Source of the DNA: Phycisphaerales bacterium | GTDB lineage: Bacteria; Planctomycetota; Phycisphaerae; Phycisphaerales; SM1A02 | Direction: 5' to 3' | DNA length: 36,144 nt | Assembly: GCA_022616475.1 (NCBI GenBank) | Contig: JAKEEP010000142.1 | Span: 1-36,144 of the forward strand | Shown here: positions 24,050-31,696 of the stretch, in pieces | Numbering within the stretch: position 1 is the stretch's first letter | Layout: each line of letters opens with the position of its first letter | Made by a program: the position numbers and the translations under genes | Notes under the pieces: model-generated | What the model saw: the letters and a program-made list of their open reading frames with translations, nothing else | Told to the model about the DNA's origin: nothing | Databases searched by the model: none

Positions 24050-24320
24050 CCGAGAAATCGTCGGCAAGGCGATCGGCGGCGATCGCGATCTTGTCGGGGG
24101 TGATGTAGGTTCCGGCGGCGATCTGGGCGCTGACACGCTCGACCAAGTCAACTCGCACATCCGAGGGGAACGCCAACTCGCTGATGCGGTTGGCGGCCGG
24201 CAACTCTTCTACAGCGGGTGGAGGCTTGGACGGGTTGCGTGCGATCATGGGCTGGTTCGCGCTGCGGAATTGCGCAATCCCAATCCTACCATTGAGACCG
24301 GCCAGCAAGGAAGTGAACAT
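24039..24320 (-). CDS. FlgM-like small protein (possible anti-sigma factor)
   Basis: 93 residues. The C-terminal half (RVDLVERVSAQIAAGTYITPDKIAIAADRLADDF) has the R.D.V..L...I..GTY....D.IA..L...L pattern of the FlgM anti-sigma-28 C-terminal region, which binds FliA. The N-terminal half is variable and Pro/Ala-rich, as in other FlgM proteins. AAAGGAG lies 7 bases before the ATG at 24320. No flagellar gene is in the window. A small protein of other function that shares the short pattern is possible. The end overlaps the VWA gene by 11 bases, tail to tail. Confidence 0.45.
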   Translation of the reverse strand: MFTSLLAGLNGRIGIAQFRSANQPMIARNPSKPPPAVEELPAANRISELAFPSDVRVDLVERVSAQIAAGTYITPDKIAIAADRLADDFSATQ

Positions 24321-24344
24321 TTTGGACTCCTTTCCAGTTCAGAA

Positions 24345-24359
24345 CCTGCATCATGCAGG
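24345..24359. promoter_or_regulatory. Palindrome upstream of the FlgM-like gene
   Basis: CCTGCAT-C-ATGCAGG is a perfect 7-bp inverted repeat around one central base. It lies 25-39 bases before the start codon at 24320, the position of an operator or of a promoter overlap. A longer, imperfect inverted repeat (ATTCC...GGAAT) follows near 24361-24388. No regulator is adjacent, so its use is unproven. Confidence 0.4.
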
Positions 24360-24453
24360 CATTCCGATGGGTGGTACCGTCATGGAATCGCGCAGGTGTG
24401 GGCGGCCAAATAGGAAAACGACCCTATTACGGGGGGGGTGGATGCCCTGCATT

Positions 24454-25554
24454 TCAGCGATTCTGCGATAGCAGGTTCATTGCCAGGTCGTGAAATTGTC
24501 CAGCCGCGGCCTGGAGGGAGTAGTTCCGATTGGCTCGGCGGAAAGCCAATTCGGCGAGGTTTGCGTGCAAATCGGGCTCGGTCCACACGCGATGGATGGC
24601 CGCAGTTAGGGCATCCTGATCGCCATGTGGGACGACCAAGCCATTCTCCTGGTCGACGACGTAGTCGCTCATCCCAAGACAGGCAGTCACAACGCTGGGC
24701 ACGCGCATGAACATGGCGTGGATGAGTGTCGTGAAAGCGCCGGGAAGGTCGGGTGTTTCGAAACACATCGCTGCAAACCTGGCGTGCTTGAGGTAGGTGA
24801 GGGACGTGTGCTTGTCGGCATCGGTGATGATGGCGGCGCCAAGGCGGGCAAGCTCATCGAGCGAGTCGCTGCGGTGCCAAGGGCGGGTGATGATCACCAG
24901 CGGTATGTTCAGGGCGTTGCAGGCCTGCGCGATAGGCGTGAATCTTCGATTGGGTGATCCGAGCGAGAGCACATAGGGTTGTTCGATCGGCCGCTCATCG
25001 GGATATTGGCGGTACTGATCGGATTCGTCGGTGTGTATGGGAATCAGGTGCACGCGATCAGGATTGAGTCGATAGCGGCGGACATAGAGCTGGCGCTCAT
25101 CCTCGGAGAAGACCGTTATGGCATCGCAACGCTGAAGCGCATTGGAGAGGCGGTCCATAGTTTTCTGCGACCAGGCCCCATCCTGCGTAAAGCCGACATA
25201 AATGCGCTTGGGGCGGCGCACGAACTGTGAAGGCCACGCGCTCATTCCCAGGCCGATATCGGTGCTGAAGAGAAAGACCAGGTCGGCGGAGGCGACCGCG
25301 CGCATGGCTTGCCAGTATTGCCAGCGAATGAAGAAGGAGGTGGCCTTGGGAATGCTCTTGAGAGTGTTGTCGATGTAAATGGCGTGAAAGCGATGTCGCC
25401 GCATTGGTCCGATCTGGGTGAGCCAAGGCCAGTTGGAGCCATCGGGATGGCGCGGCGCGACAAAGGCGAAGCGGCCCGGCGCGCTGGGCTCGACTTGGCG
25501 ATGTTTCATCGCCCGCAAGCCGTTGACTGCAGGGCTCGTCATGGTCTGGCCCAT
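24454..25554 (-). CDS. GT4-like glycosyltransferase
   Basis: 366 residues from the ATG at 25554; an ATG at 25542 is also possible. The GT-B layout is visible: an N-terminal domain beginning RFAFVAPRHPDGSNW, then the SADLVFLFSTDIGLGMSAW and CDAITVFSEDERQLYVRRYRLNPDRVHLIPIHTDES junction, and a C-terminal domain with PYVLSLGSPNRRF, IPLVIITRPW, FAAMCFETPDLPGAFTTLIHAMFMRVPSVVTACLGMSDYVVDQENGLVVPHGDQDALTAAI. The last block is the nucleotide-sugar-binding E-x7-E region in a variant form. It is last of a four-gene leftward set (sigma factor, unknown, CYTH), 19 bases after the CYTH stop. Donor and acceptor are unknown. Confidence 0.75.
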   Translation of the reverse strand: MGQTMTSPAVNGLRAMKHRQVEPSAPGRFAFVAPRHPDGSNWPWLTQIGPMRRHRFHAIYIDNTLKSIPKATSFFIRWQYWQAMRAVASADLVFLFSTDIGLGMSAWPSQFVRRPKRIYVGFTQDGAWSQKTMDRLSNALQRCDAITVFSEDERQLYVRRYRLNPDRVHLIPIHTDESDQYRQYPDERPIEQPYVLSLGSPNRRFTPIAQACNALNIPLVIITRPWHRSDSLDELARLGAAIITDADKHTSLTYLKHARFAAMCFETPDLPGAFTTLIHAMFMRVPSVVTACLGMSDYVVDQENGLVVPHGDQDALTAAIHRVWTEPDLHANLAELAFRRANRNYSLQAAAGQFHDLAMNLLSQNR

Positions 25555-25573
25555 GGGAAGCGGCCATGCTATG

Positions 25574-26122
25574 TCAGCGCCGCTGCATGATCCGTAGGGC
25601 GATATTCGCATTGGTGAACAGCGGGTCGTCGGTGACTTCCCGCAGAATGTGGGGCTTGAGCCAGGGTGGAATCGCCGCCGACGTTGTTGGCGAGGGCAAC
25701 TCGACTTCGGCAAGAACCAGATCAATGCCGTCGAAGACATCGATTTCCCAGATCAAGTCGCCTTCGCGCACGCGATAGCGGGTCTTGCTCAAGCGGCGAT
25801 CGCGCGTCCTTGGCCAGAGCCGCTCAAACTCACGCGGCGTGATCTCCTGCTCAATCTCCGATCGAACAAGGCCCGCGCCGTCTTTCATCGTGTGAGTGAA
25901 CACTTTCGAGCCGTCGGGAAGTTCAACGCATCGAATCCGGCCGTACGCGAAGGGCGATGACGCCGCAGATGAGCCCGAGGCTGAGGGATTGAGATACCCC
26001 TGGCGGATCTTCCAGATTTCGGCAGATTGAGGAATCGCAGGCTTAGTGCCAAGCAGGTATTTTCGTTCGATTTCGAGCGCGTGCGAGTGAGATTGATCGG
26101 CGCCCGGCCCGGCCCGGCTCAT
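25574..26122 (-). CDS. CYTH-domain (triphosphate tunnel) protein
   Basis: 182 residues. The N-terminal ExExK signature is E17-I-E19-R-K21 in LEIERKYLL; the later strands FTHTMKDGAG, RSEIEQEIT, KTRYRVREGDLIWEIDVFDGIDLVLAEVELPS carry the basic and acidic residues that line the tunnel (R..R near the triphosphate site, E.E near the metal site). CYTH proteins hydrolyse or bind inorganic triphosphate, thiamine triphosphate or make cAMP; bacterial ones of this length are usually tripolyphosphatases, but the substrate cannot be read. The start ATG overlaps the upstream stop (ATGA), so it is coupled to the unknown protein. Confidence 0.85.
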   Translation of the reverse strand: MSRAGPGADQSHSHALEIERKYLLGTKPAIPQSAEIWKIRQGYLNPSASGSSAASSPFAYGRIRCVELPDGSKVFTHTMKDGAGLVRSEIEQEITPREFERLWPRTRDRRLSKTRYRVREGDLIWEIDVFDGIDLVLAEVELPSPTTSAAIPPWLKPHILREVTDDPLFTNANIALRIMQRR

Positions 26123-26796
26123 GCCGACTTGCTCCTTGACTCAACCTGATTCTGGCGCCGTTGGTCGCTTTCCTTCAACGCGCACAGGGCCATTCCCGCC
26201 AGATCACGGAGAACCAATGGCATGCGGCGATCGTCAAGCAAGGACTGAAAGGCACGGGTGAGTGCGGGATTGGATTGAGTTGAAATGAGCCGGCCGTGCC
26301 GAACGAGGCCGGCGGCAATCGCGGCGGCATACATGCGCGCGCCGATGCGCCGGTCGGCAGACTTCTCCCCCACAATCCGCATGGTCTTGAACACCGCCTT
26401 GGCCTGGCGAACCTGCGCCAGCGTAATGCCAGGATTGGCGAGCATGTCGGCGGCGGTTGGCTGAGTCGGATCGATATCACGAGCCAGCCAGTCGGCCCAA
26501 GCCATGGCGGGTTGAGCTAAGGAATCCAGAGCCCAATGCAGTGCGCTGGCCACCGAATCGACCGCGGAATCGGCGGCGGTCGGTTGACCACTGCCAGCAG
26601 GCTGCGTGATCGGCTCATCCAACCGCGTTTCTTCATTGGCATCGACGTTTTCAAAGTTGATCGGATCATTCTGGGGGCGAAGCGCGCGAGCGCGAGGAAA
26701 TTTGCGACGCCGGCCGGCGACGTTGTGCGAGTCGCCCTGAGCAGGTTGACCGTTGAATTGAGGCGGCTGAGATGTCTGGCGTTCGGAAGAGTTCAT
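26119..26796 (-). CDS. Unknown protein coupled to an ECF sigma factor
   Basis: 225 residues, not recognised. The first ~75 residues are hydrophilic and Gln/Pro/Arg-rich and probably disordered. The remainder is helical (DSVASALHWALDSLAQPAMAWADWLARDI, ITLAQVRQAKAVFKTMRIVGEKSADRRIGARMYAAAIAAGLVRHG). No membrane helix, signal sequence or zinc motif is seen, so a classical membrane or ZAS anti-sigma factor is not supported. The start overlaps the sigma-factor stop by four bases (ATGA) and the stop overlaps the CYTH start in the same way. Tight coupling suggests a role with the sigma factor, but that is inference. Confidence 0.6.
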   Translation of the reverse strand: MNSSERQTSQPPQFNGQPAQGDSHNVAGRRRKFPRARALRPQNDPINFENVDANEETRLDEPITQPAGSGQPTAADSAVDSVASALHWALDSLAQPAMAWADWLARDIDPTQPTAADMLANPGITLAQVRQAKAVFKTMRIVGEKSADRRIGARMYAAAIAAGLVRHGRLISTQSNPALTRAFQSLLDDRRMPLVLRDLAGMALCALKESDQRRQNQVESRSKSA

Positions 26797-27572
26797 GACT
26801 GCAGCTCCAGATCGCGCAGGAGCGATCGGATTTCATCTTCAACTTGCATGGGGTCGCTCACGGTGCCGGTGATTTCGTCAAGCAGCGCCTGGACAAAGCG
26901 GCGCTTGACGGTGGTCATCATATTGGCAGCCTGGCCCGAATCGCTCAACTCCAGATGCTCGATCAGGCGCGAGTACGGCGCGCGTTTCTCTCCAAAGAGC
27001 ATCGGACGGACCACGCGTGCCTCAAACACGCTCCAATGGGCTTCCAAGCCCTTGGTCAGGCAATCGTTTCGAACCCGCTCGAGCACGCGCCGAACGAGCG
27101 TGGCGTTCCACTGAGCGATAAACGCCTGCTCGGGCGACAGGTCGGCGTGGGACTCGGCGGCTGCCAGTTGGGTATCGTCGAAATGAAGGGGTTTACGGCC
27201 GGACGTGCGCTTGGAGCGATTGTCGTGCCGATGGCGCTCCTGCAGATAGTTCTGCAGAGCGCTCAGAAGCAGCGTTCGGAAACGGCCGCGCTTGGGGTCG
27301 GCGTGCCGAAAAAGGTGGCGGCCCAGGATGACATCGCAGACAAAGCCCTGGGTGAGGTCGGCCGTTTCATGAACATCGCGACCACTGCGGCGAATGTAGG
27401 CGTAGACGGCAGGCCAGTACCGGCGAACCAGTTGCTCCAAGGCATCGGAAGCGTGCTGATCGCCGCCGCGTGCGGCATCGAAGATCATCGCCCAGTTGGT
27501 GCGCGACGACGAAGAGGAACCAGTTTCGGTTGGGGCCAACGTTGTGCTCCGCGCGGGCAGGGTGGACCACAT
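26793..27572 (-). CDS. ECF-type sigma-70 family factor (planctomycete type)
   Basis: 259 residues from the ATG at 27572, which has AGGA 7 bases upstream; a TTG at 27578 is the longer choice. Region 2 is visible as DALEQLVRRYWPAVYAYIRRSGRDVHETADLTQGFVCDVI...DPKRGRFRTLLLSALQNYLQERHRHDNRSKR, the pattern of divergent ECF factors abundant in planctomycetes. The C-terminal part (PYSRLIEHLELSDSGQAANMMTTVKRRFVQALLDEI) is a helix-turn-helix like region 4 that would bind the -35 element. It heads a coupled leftward set (unknown protein, CYTH, GT4). No promoter motif for self-control could be recognised. Confidence 0.8.
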   Translation of the reverse strand: MWSTLPARSTTLAPTETGSSSSSRTNWAMIFDAARGGDQHASDALEQLVRRYWPAVYAYIRRSGRDVHETADLTQGFVCDVILGRHLFRHADPKRGRFRTLLLSALQNYLQERHRHDNRSKRTSGRKPLHFDDTQLAAAESHADLSPEQAFIAQWNATLVRRVLERVRNDCLTKGLEAHWSVFEARVVRPMLFGEKRAPYSRLIEHLELSDSGQAANMMTTVKRRFVQALLDEITGTVSDPMQVEDEIRSLLRDLELQS

Positions 27573-27649
27573 GGTCAAATCCTAGCCCGGTTCGTAAACA
27601 GATACGCCGAATGCCCGGAGTTCTTGCGCGACGGGCAGAGAAAATTTCA

Positions 27650-28675
27650 TCAATCGGCAATGCCAGCCAGATCGGCTACCACGGGACGCAGGCCATCGAC
27701 CACACGGGCCATCCGGTCGTAATCGAGCTTATCGGGTGTGTCATGAATGCTGTGGTAGTGGGGATAACGGAAGGGAGCGGTGTCGGTGAGCATGATGGCG
27801 GGATATCCGGCCTGCCAGAAGGCCCAGTGATCGGACCAGCCGACGCCGGGAATCCAGCCGGGGAGGGCCCCGCCCTCTGAGGGAAATTGGGCATGTGCGC
27901 GGAAGGACTTGATGGCCTGGCGAACGAGTTTGCGCGAGTTGTAGTTGCCGACGAAGCCGATGAAGTTGCCGGTCGTCGGATAGACCCAGCCGATGGGCTT
28001 GATGGGGTAGGTTTGGCTGCCGGGAGCGTCGGAGTAGTAGCCGATGGTTTCGAGGCTGAGCATCGCGACGGTGTTTTCGCCACGCTCCCTGCACCGTTTG
28101 GCGTAGACCAGGCTGCCCATGTTCTCGGTTTGGAAATAAGGGGGCTCTTCGTTGGCAAAGAGGACGAAGCGAAGGGTTCGATCGGGCTTGGATTCTGCAA
28201 AAGCGCGGGCGAGGGCGAGCGTAGCGGCGACACCGGAGCCGTTGTCGTTGGCAGCCGGAGAGTCATCCACCGAGTCGTAATGAGCGCCGATGATGACGAT
28301 CTGGTCGGGTCGTTGGGATCCGACGATTTCGGCTTCGATATTGACGCACGGCGCCCCGTATGCCTCGAAGGTCTGCAGCTGAGGCGCGTAGCCCGCATCG
28401 GCCAGCGAGCGCTCGAGGAAGTCGGCGGCGGCTTGATAACCCTTGGGGTATTGGATGTTCCGCTTGCCAACGATGCCTGCAAGCATGTCGACATCGCGAT
28501 GCAGTTGAGTTGCCAGAGCGGCCTGCTCTTGCGAGAGAGCCGGGAGCGCACCGCTGAAGGATTTGCCTGGCATGCGGATCATGGCGAAGTAGAACCAGCC
28601 AAGAAGCACGGCCAAGATAAGGGCCACGGCAAGGAGGCGCTTCCAGGTGGCGGGGGTGGCGAGCTTCAGGCGCAT
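27650..28675 (-). CDS. M28-family metallopeptidase, membrane-anchored
   Basis: 341 residues from the ATG at 28675; a GTG at 28699 would add 8. An N-terminal helix (LLAVALILAVLLGWFYFAMI) anchors or exports the protein. The peptidase domain shows IIGAHYDSV (first zinc His), AANDNGSGVAATLALARAFAES (bridging Asp), LFANEEPPYF (catalytic Glu and Glu ligand), SLETIGYYS and TDTAPFRYPHYHSIHDTPDKLDYDRM (last zinc His). This is the set of two-zinc ligands of M28 aminopeptidases, which act outside the cytosol on peptides. The substrate is unknown. It ends 77 bases from the sigma-factor start and is divergent from the radical SAM gene at 28772. Confidence 0.87.
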   Translation of the reverse strand: MRLKLATPATWKRLLAVALILAVLLGWFYFAMIRMPGKSFSGALPALSQEQAALATQLHRDVDMLAGIVGKRNIQYPKGYQAAADFLERSLADAGYAPQLQTFEAYGAPCVNIEAEIVGSQRPDQIVIIGAHYDSVDDSPAANDNGSGVAATLALARAFAESKPDRTLRFVLFANEEPPYFQTENMGSLVYAKRCRERGENTVAMLSLETIGYYSDAPGSQTYPIKPIGWVYPTTGNFIGFVGNYNSRKLVRQAIKSFRAHAQFPSEGGALPGWIPGVGWSDHWAFWQAGYPAIMLTDTAPFRYPHYHSIHDTPDKLDYDRMARVVDGLRPVVADLAGIAD

Positions 28676-28738
28676 CGTTGGGACGGAGTGGAATCTCACA
28701 TGGCTTCGCAGTCGAGAGTCCAGGTGTTGCCTGGCTTG

Positions 28739-28761
28739 GGATATCGGTTAGGATATGGTTA
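28739..28761. repeat. Tandem 11-12-bp direct repeat in a divergent promoter region
   Basis: GGATATCGGTTA (28739-28750) is followed directly by GGATATGGTTA (28751-28761), 10 bases before the ATG of the radical SAM gene. Position and spacing would allow a regulator-binding site or a -10 element. Confidence 0.35.
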
Positions 28762-28771
28762 GGTATCACAG

Positions 28772-29929
28772 ATGAAAAGGGGCTACAACAAACAGGTTCG
28801 AACCAAGCCCTTCGAATACGTGGATTCGACAGCGCGCGGTGTCGCAGCGCGCGGGCGCGGGGCGGCCACGCTCAATCCGGGAAACCGCTTCGAGGATGTG
28901 CGGTTGCATGTGCTGGGCGAGCACCTAGATAATCAGCGCGCCGAGCATCCCGATGGAGTGCAGGTCGCCACGCAGGCCCTGCACGATCACTCCAAGACCA
29001 TCATCAACCACGTCGTCAACAGTCCGGACATCGGGTTCGAGTGGTCAATCAATCCATACCGCGGCTGCGAGCACGGCTGCATCTACTGCTATGCCCGGCC
29101 GACGCACGAAGAGCTCGGGATGAGCAGCGGATTGGACTTCGAAACCAAGATCATGGTGAAACACGATGCCCCCAAGCTCCTGCGCAAGGAGCTGGCGCAT
29201 CCCAAATGGAAAGGTGACACCATCGTCTTCTGCGGCGTGACCGATTGCTATCAGCCGCTTGAAGCGAAACTGAAGCTAACCCGCTCGCTGCTTGAAATCT
29301 GCGCTGAATGCCGCCAACCCGTTGGAATCATCACCAAAAACCATTTGGTCACGCGCGATGTTGACCTGTTGAGCGAACTGGCGAAGTTGGGCGCCGCCAG
29401 CGCTGCAGTAAGCATCACAACCCTTGATCCAAAACTCGCGGCAAAGATGGAGCCGCGCGCGAGCTCGCCGACCGATCGGTTGAAGGCGGTGCGAGAGCTA
29501 ACGAGGGCGGGGATACCGACGACGGTCATGGTGGCGCCGGTGATTCCTGGCCTGACCGACACGGAAATGCCCGCGATTCTAGAGGCGGCCGCGGAGCACG
29601 GCGCGCGAAGCGCCGGATGGGTTTTGTTGAGATTGCCGCATCAGATCAAGGCGCTTTTTTTGGATTGGCTGCAGCGGAACTACCCCCAGAAGGCCGCACG
29701 CGTCGAGCATTTGATCCGCGAGATGCGCGATGGCGCGCTCTATCAGTCCAAGTTCAAAATCCGCCAGCGAGGCACCGGCAAGCAAGCCGAGATCATCGCC
29801 AAGATGTTCAGGATGTATGCCAAGAGATTTGGGTTGGACAAGCCAGGGCGGGCATTGAGTTCAGCGCACTTTCGGCGGCCAATGTTGAATGGGCAGTTGG
29901 GGTTGTTTGCTGATCAATTCGGCGCCTGA
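28772..29929 (+). CDS. Radical SAM protein, PA0069/SplB-like
   Basis: 385 residues. The cluster motif is C-EHG-C-IY-C in INPYRGCEHGCIYCYARPTHE, the opening of the PA0069-type family. Later marks are GTDTIVFCGVTDCYQPLE-like text, ITKNHLVTRDVDLL, AAVSITTLDPKLAAKMEPRASSPTDRLKAVREL, VMVAPVIPGLTDTEM and the AGWVLLRLPHQIKALFLDWL block. Its N-terminal ~60 residues (NPGNRFED...) are typical of this group. The reaction is unknown; the similarity to spore photoproduct lyase has been noted for the family. It is followed by a methyltransferase gene 30 bases on and an SGNH-like gene, all on the same strand. Confidence 0.85.
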   Translation: MKRGYNKQVRTKPFEYVDSTARGVAARGRGAATLNPGNRFEDVRLHVLGEHLDNQRAEHPDGVQVATQALHDHSKTIINHVVNSPDIGFEWSINPYRGCEHGCIYCYARPTHEELGMSSGLDFETKIMVKHDAPKLLRKELAHPKWKGDTIVFCGVTDCYQPLEAKLKLTRSLLEICAECRQPVGIITKNHLVTRDVDLLSELAKLGAASAAVSITTLDPKLAAKMEPRASSPTDRLKAVRELTRAGIPTTVMVAPVIPGLTDTEMPAILEAAAEHGARSAGWVLLRLPHQIKALFLDWLQRNYPQKAARVEHLIREMRDGALYQSKFKIRQRGTGKQAEIIAKMFRMYAKRFGLDKPGRALSSAHFRRPMLNGQLGLFADQFGA

Positions 29930-29959
29930 TTGATCCATCGCCCTTACAATCAACGCGGA

Positions 29960-30679
29960 ATGGTCATCTCACCCGCGCTAAAACGAGAAGATCTCCCCAC
30001 CCGCGAAGGCTACGACCGCTGGGCTCCAACGTACGATGCCGATGACAATCCGCTGGTGGCCATCGAACAGCCGCACATGGATGCCCTGCTGGGCGACGTG
30101 CGCGGACTGCGCGTGGCTGACATTGGGTGCGGAACCGGGCGCTATGCGTTGCGGCTGGCGAGGGCGGGGGCGGCCGTGACGGCGCTTGATTTCTCCCAAG
30201 GAATGCTCAACCAAGCCCGCGCCAAGGCGGCGGAAATGGATGGCTCGATTAAGTTCATCGAGCACGACCTCTCCCAGCCATTCCCTCTCCCCGATCGATC
30301 GTTCGATCGCGTGCTCAGCGCGCTTGTGCTCGACCACATACCCGGACTTGACCCCTTCTTTGCCGAGTTGAAGCGCATTTGCAAGTCCGCTGAGAAGGGA
30401 GCGATTGTGGTCTCGGTCATGCATCCGGCCATGATGCTGCGTGGGACCCAAGCACGGTTCACCGATCCGGTCTCGGGCTGCGAAGTCCGCCCGCAAAGCT
30501 GCCCGCATCAAATCTCCGACTACATCATGGCGGCAAGCCGCGCAGGCCTCATGCTGGATCAGATGAGCGAACATCCGGTTGACGAGGCGCTCGCCTCCCG
30601 ATGCCCCCGCGCCCAAAAGTACTTGGGCTGGCCGATTCTCCTTCTCATGCGTTTGCGATCACCGATTAGGCTACAGTGA
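29960..30679 (+). CDS. Class I SAM-dependent methyltransferase
   Basis: 239 residues. Near the start is the EGYDRWAPTYDADDNPL signature common in UbiE/BioC-like enzymes. Motif I is VADIGCGTGRYALRLARAGAAVTALDFSQGML, motif II/III are DLSQPFPLPDRSFDRVLSALVLDHI and the C-terminal part follows the Methyltransf_11 layout. The ATG at 29960 begins the natural N-terminus; an in-frame TTG at 29930 directly after the previous stop is the longer form. The GTG of the next gene is 5 bases after its stop, so three genes are probably one transcript. The substrate is unknown. Confidence 0.83.
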   Translation: MVISPALKREDLPTREGYDRWAPTYDADDNPLVAIEQPHMDALLGDVRGLRVADIGCGTGRYALRLARAGAAVTALDFSQGMLNQARAKAAEMDGSIKFIEHDLSQPFPLPDRSFDRVLSALVLDHIPGLDPFFAELKRICKSAEKGAIVVSVMHPAMMLRGTQARFTDPVSGCEVRPQSCPHQISDYIMAASRAGLMLDQMSEHPVDEALASRCPRAQKYLGWPILLLMRLRSPIRLQ

Positions 30680-30683
30680 GTTG

Positions 30684-31541
30684 GTGAATCAGCACCGTGA
30701 AGAATTTCGGGCGCGGGTCGTACTACTGGGGGCCAGCAATGCGACCCGTGGGTTGTCGACCATCGTTGAGACATTGCGGCTTCGGCTCGGCTCGCCGTTG
30801 GACATCTTCGCGGCGATCGGCCATGGTCGCTCCTATGGCATGCACAGCCGGGTCTTTCTGCGGTCGTTGCCTGGGATTTTGGAGAGCGGTTTATGGAGCG
30901 CGCTGGCAGAAAGCAGAGGAGGGGCGACTGCTGATGGACCGGCCCTCACCCCCGCCCTCTCCCAGAGGGAGAGGGAGACAGAAAACGTGCCGACGCATGC
31001 CTTGTTGACCGACATCGGCAACGACATCATGTATGGAGCATCACCGCAAACGGTTGAGCGGTGGGTGGAGGAGTGCGTTGATCGATTAGACGCGCACGGC
31101 GCGCGAGTGGCCATCACCATGTTGCCCATCGACAGCATTCGATCGGTGAAACCCTGGCAGTACACGATCGTGAAATCGATCATGTTTCCGACACGGAAGA
31201 TCTCGTTTGTGCAGGCGATGAATCAAGCCGGTGAGTTGCATGAGCGGTTGAACCAGATGGCGGCACGGCGGGGCGTGACGCTGATCGAATGCCGGCGTGA
31301 CTGGTATGGGTTTGATCCGATCCACATCTTGCCCAGCCGATGGGCGCAAGCATGGAGCGACATGTTCTGTTCGTGCGCGCCAGAGGGCGAGAGCGATTGC
31401 TTGCTCGCCCGCCGGTCGTTCCTTCGTTGGCTGCGGGTCAGGTCGGTGACGCCCCAGCGCTGGTGGCTGGCGGGGATTCGGCTTTCCACATCCCAGCCGG
31501 CGGGCCGATTGAAAGACGGAACGACAATCAGCCTGTTCTAG
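30684..31541 (+). CDS. SGNH-hydrolase-like protein with an in-frame repeat insertion
   Basis: 285 residues from a GTG at 30684 (TTG at 30681 is equivalent). Possible catalytic blocks: VVLLGASNATRG (S18 in place of the GDS serine), TDIGNDIMYG (N113 as in GxND) and FDPIHILPSRW (Asp-x-x-His). With these it would be an esterase or acyl-hydrolase of the SGNH superfamily, though the block I glycine-aspartate is replaced. The C-terminal ~50 residues have no recognisable motif. Residues 86-98 (GPALTPALSQRER) are encoded by the palindromic repeat at 30941-30979, located between blocks I and III. It lies 5 bases after the methyltransferase stop. The function is unknown. Confidence 0.68.
   Translation: MNQHREEFRARVVLLGASNATRGLSTIVETLRLRLGSPLDIFAAIGHGRSYGMHSRVFLRSLPGILESGLWSALAESRGGATADGPALTPALSQRERETENVPTHALLTDIGNDIMYGASPQTVERWVEECVDRLDAHGARVAITMLPIDSIRSVKPWQYTIVKSIMFPTRKISFVQAMNQAGELHERLNQMAARRGVTLIECRRDWYGFDPIHILPSRWAQAWSDMFCSCAPEGESDCLLARRSFLRWLRVRSVTPQRWWLAGIRLSTSQPAGRLKDGTTISLF
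30941..30979. repeat. Palindromic repeat inside the SGNH-like gene
   Basis: The reverse-oriented copy of the unit at 23261-23302: a 9-bp perfect stem (30955-30963 with 30967-30975) around AGA, preceded by a C-rich arm that is the complement of the G-rich tail of the other copy. It is in frame and encodes ALTPALSQRERE-type sequence. Confidence 0.85.
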
Positions 31542-31618
31542 GCCTGCGCCGGGTCCGTGAACACGGCCTCAACCAGGCGGTTTGAACGGATTTGCCCTTT
31601 GAGAAGTGGTATTCTACA

Positions 31619-31642
31619 ATTCATCCGGATGAACGGATGAAT
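31619..31642 (+). promoter_or_regulatory. Hairpin in the ahcY leader
   Basis: ATTCATCCG (31619-31627) and CGGATGAAT (31634-31642) form a perfect 9-bp stem with a 6-base loop, 55 bases before the chosen ahcY start. I do not recognise the core of an SAH or SAM riboswitch in the 155-bp gap, so its role is unknown. Confidence 0.4.
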
Positions 31643-31696
31643 CCCGTTGCCTTTGGCCCGATTTTGAGTCATCGCACGTCTGGGAGACGCAGAAAA

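Noticed and set aside
31542-31696. SAH riboswitch before ahcY
   Set aside because: The conserved core and pairing arrangement could not be recognised; only a simple hairpin is present.
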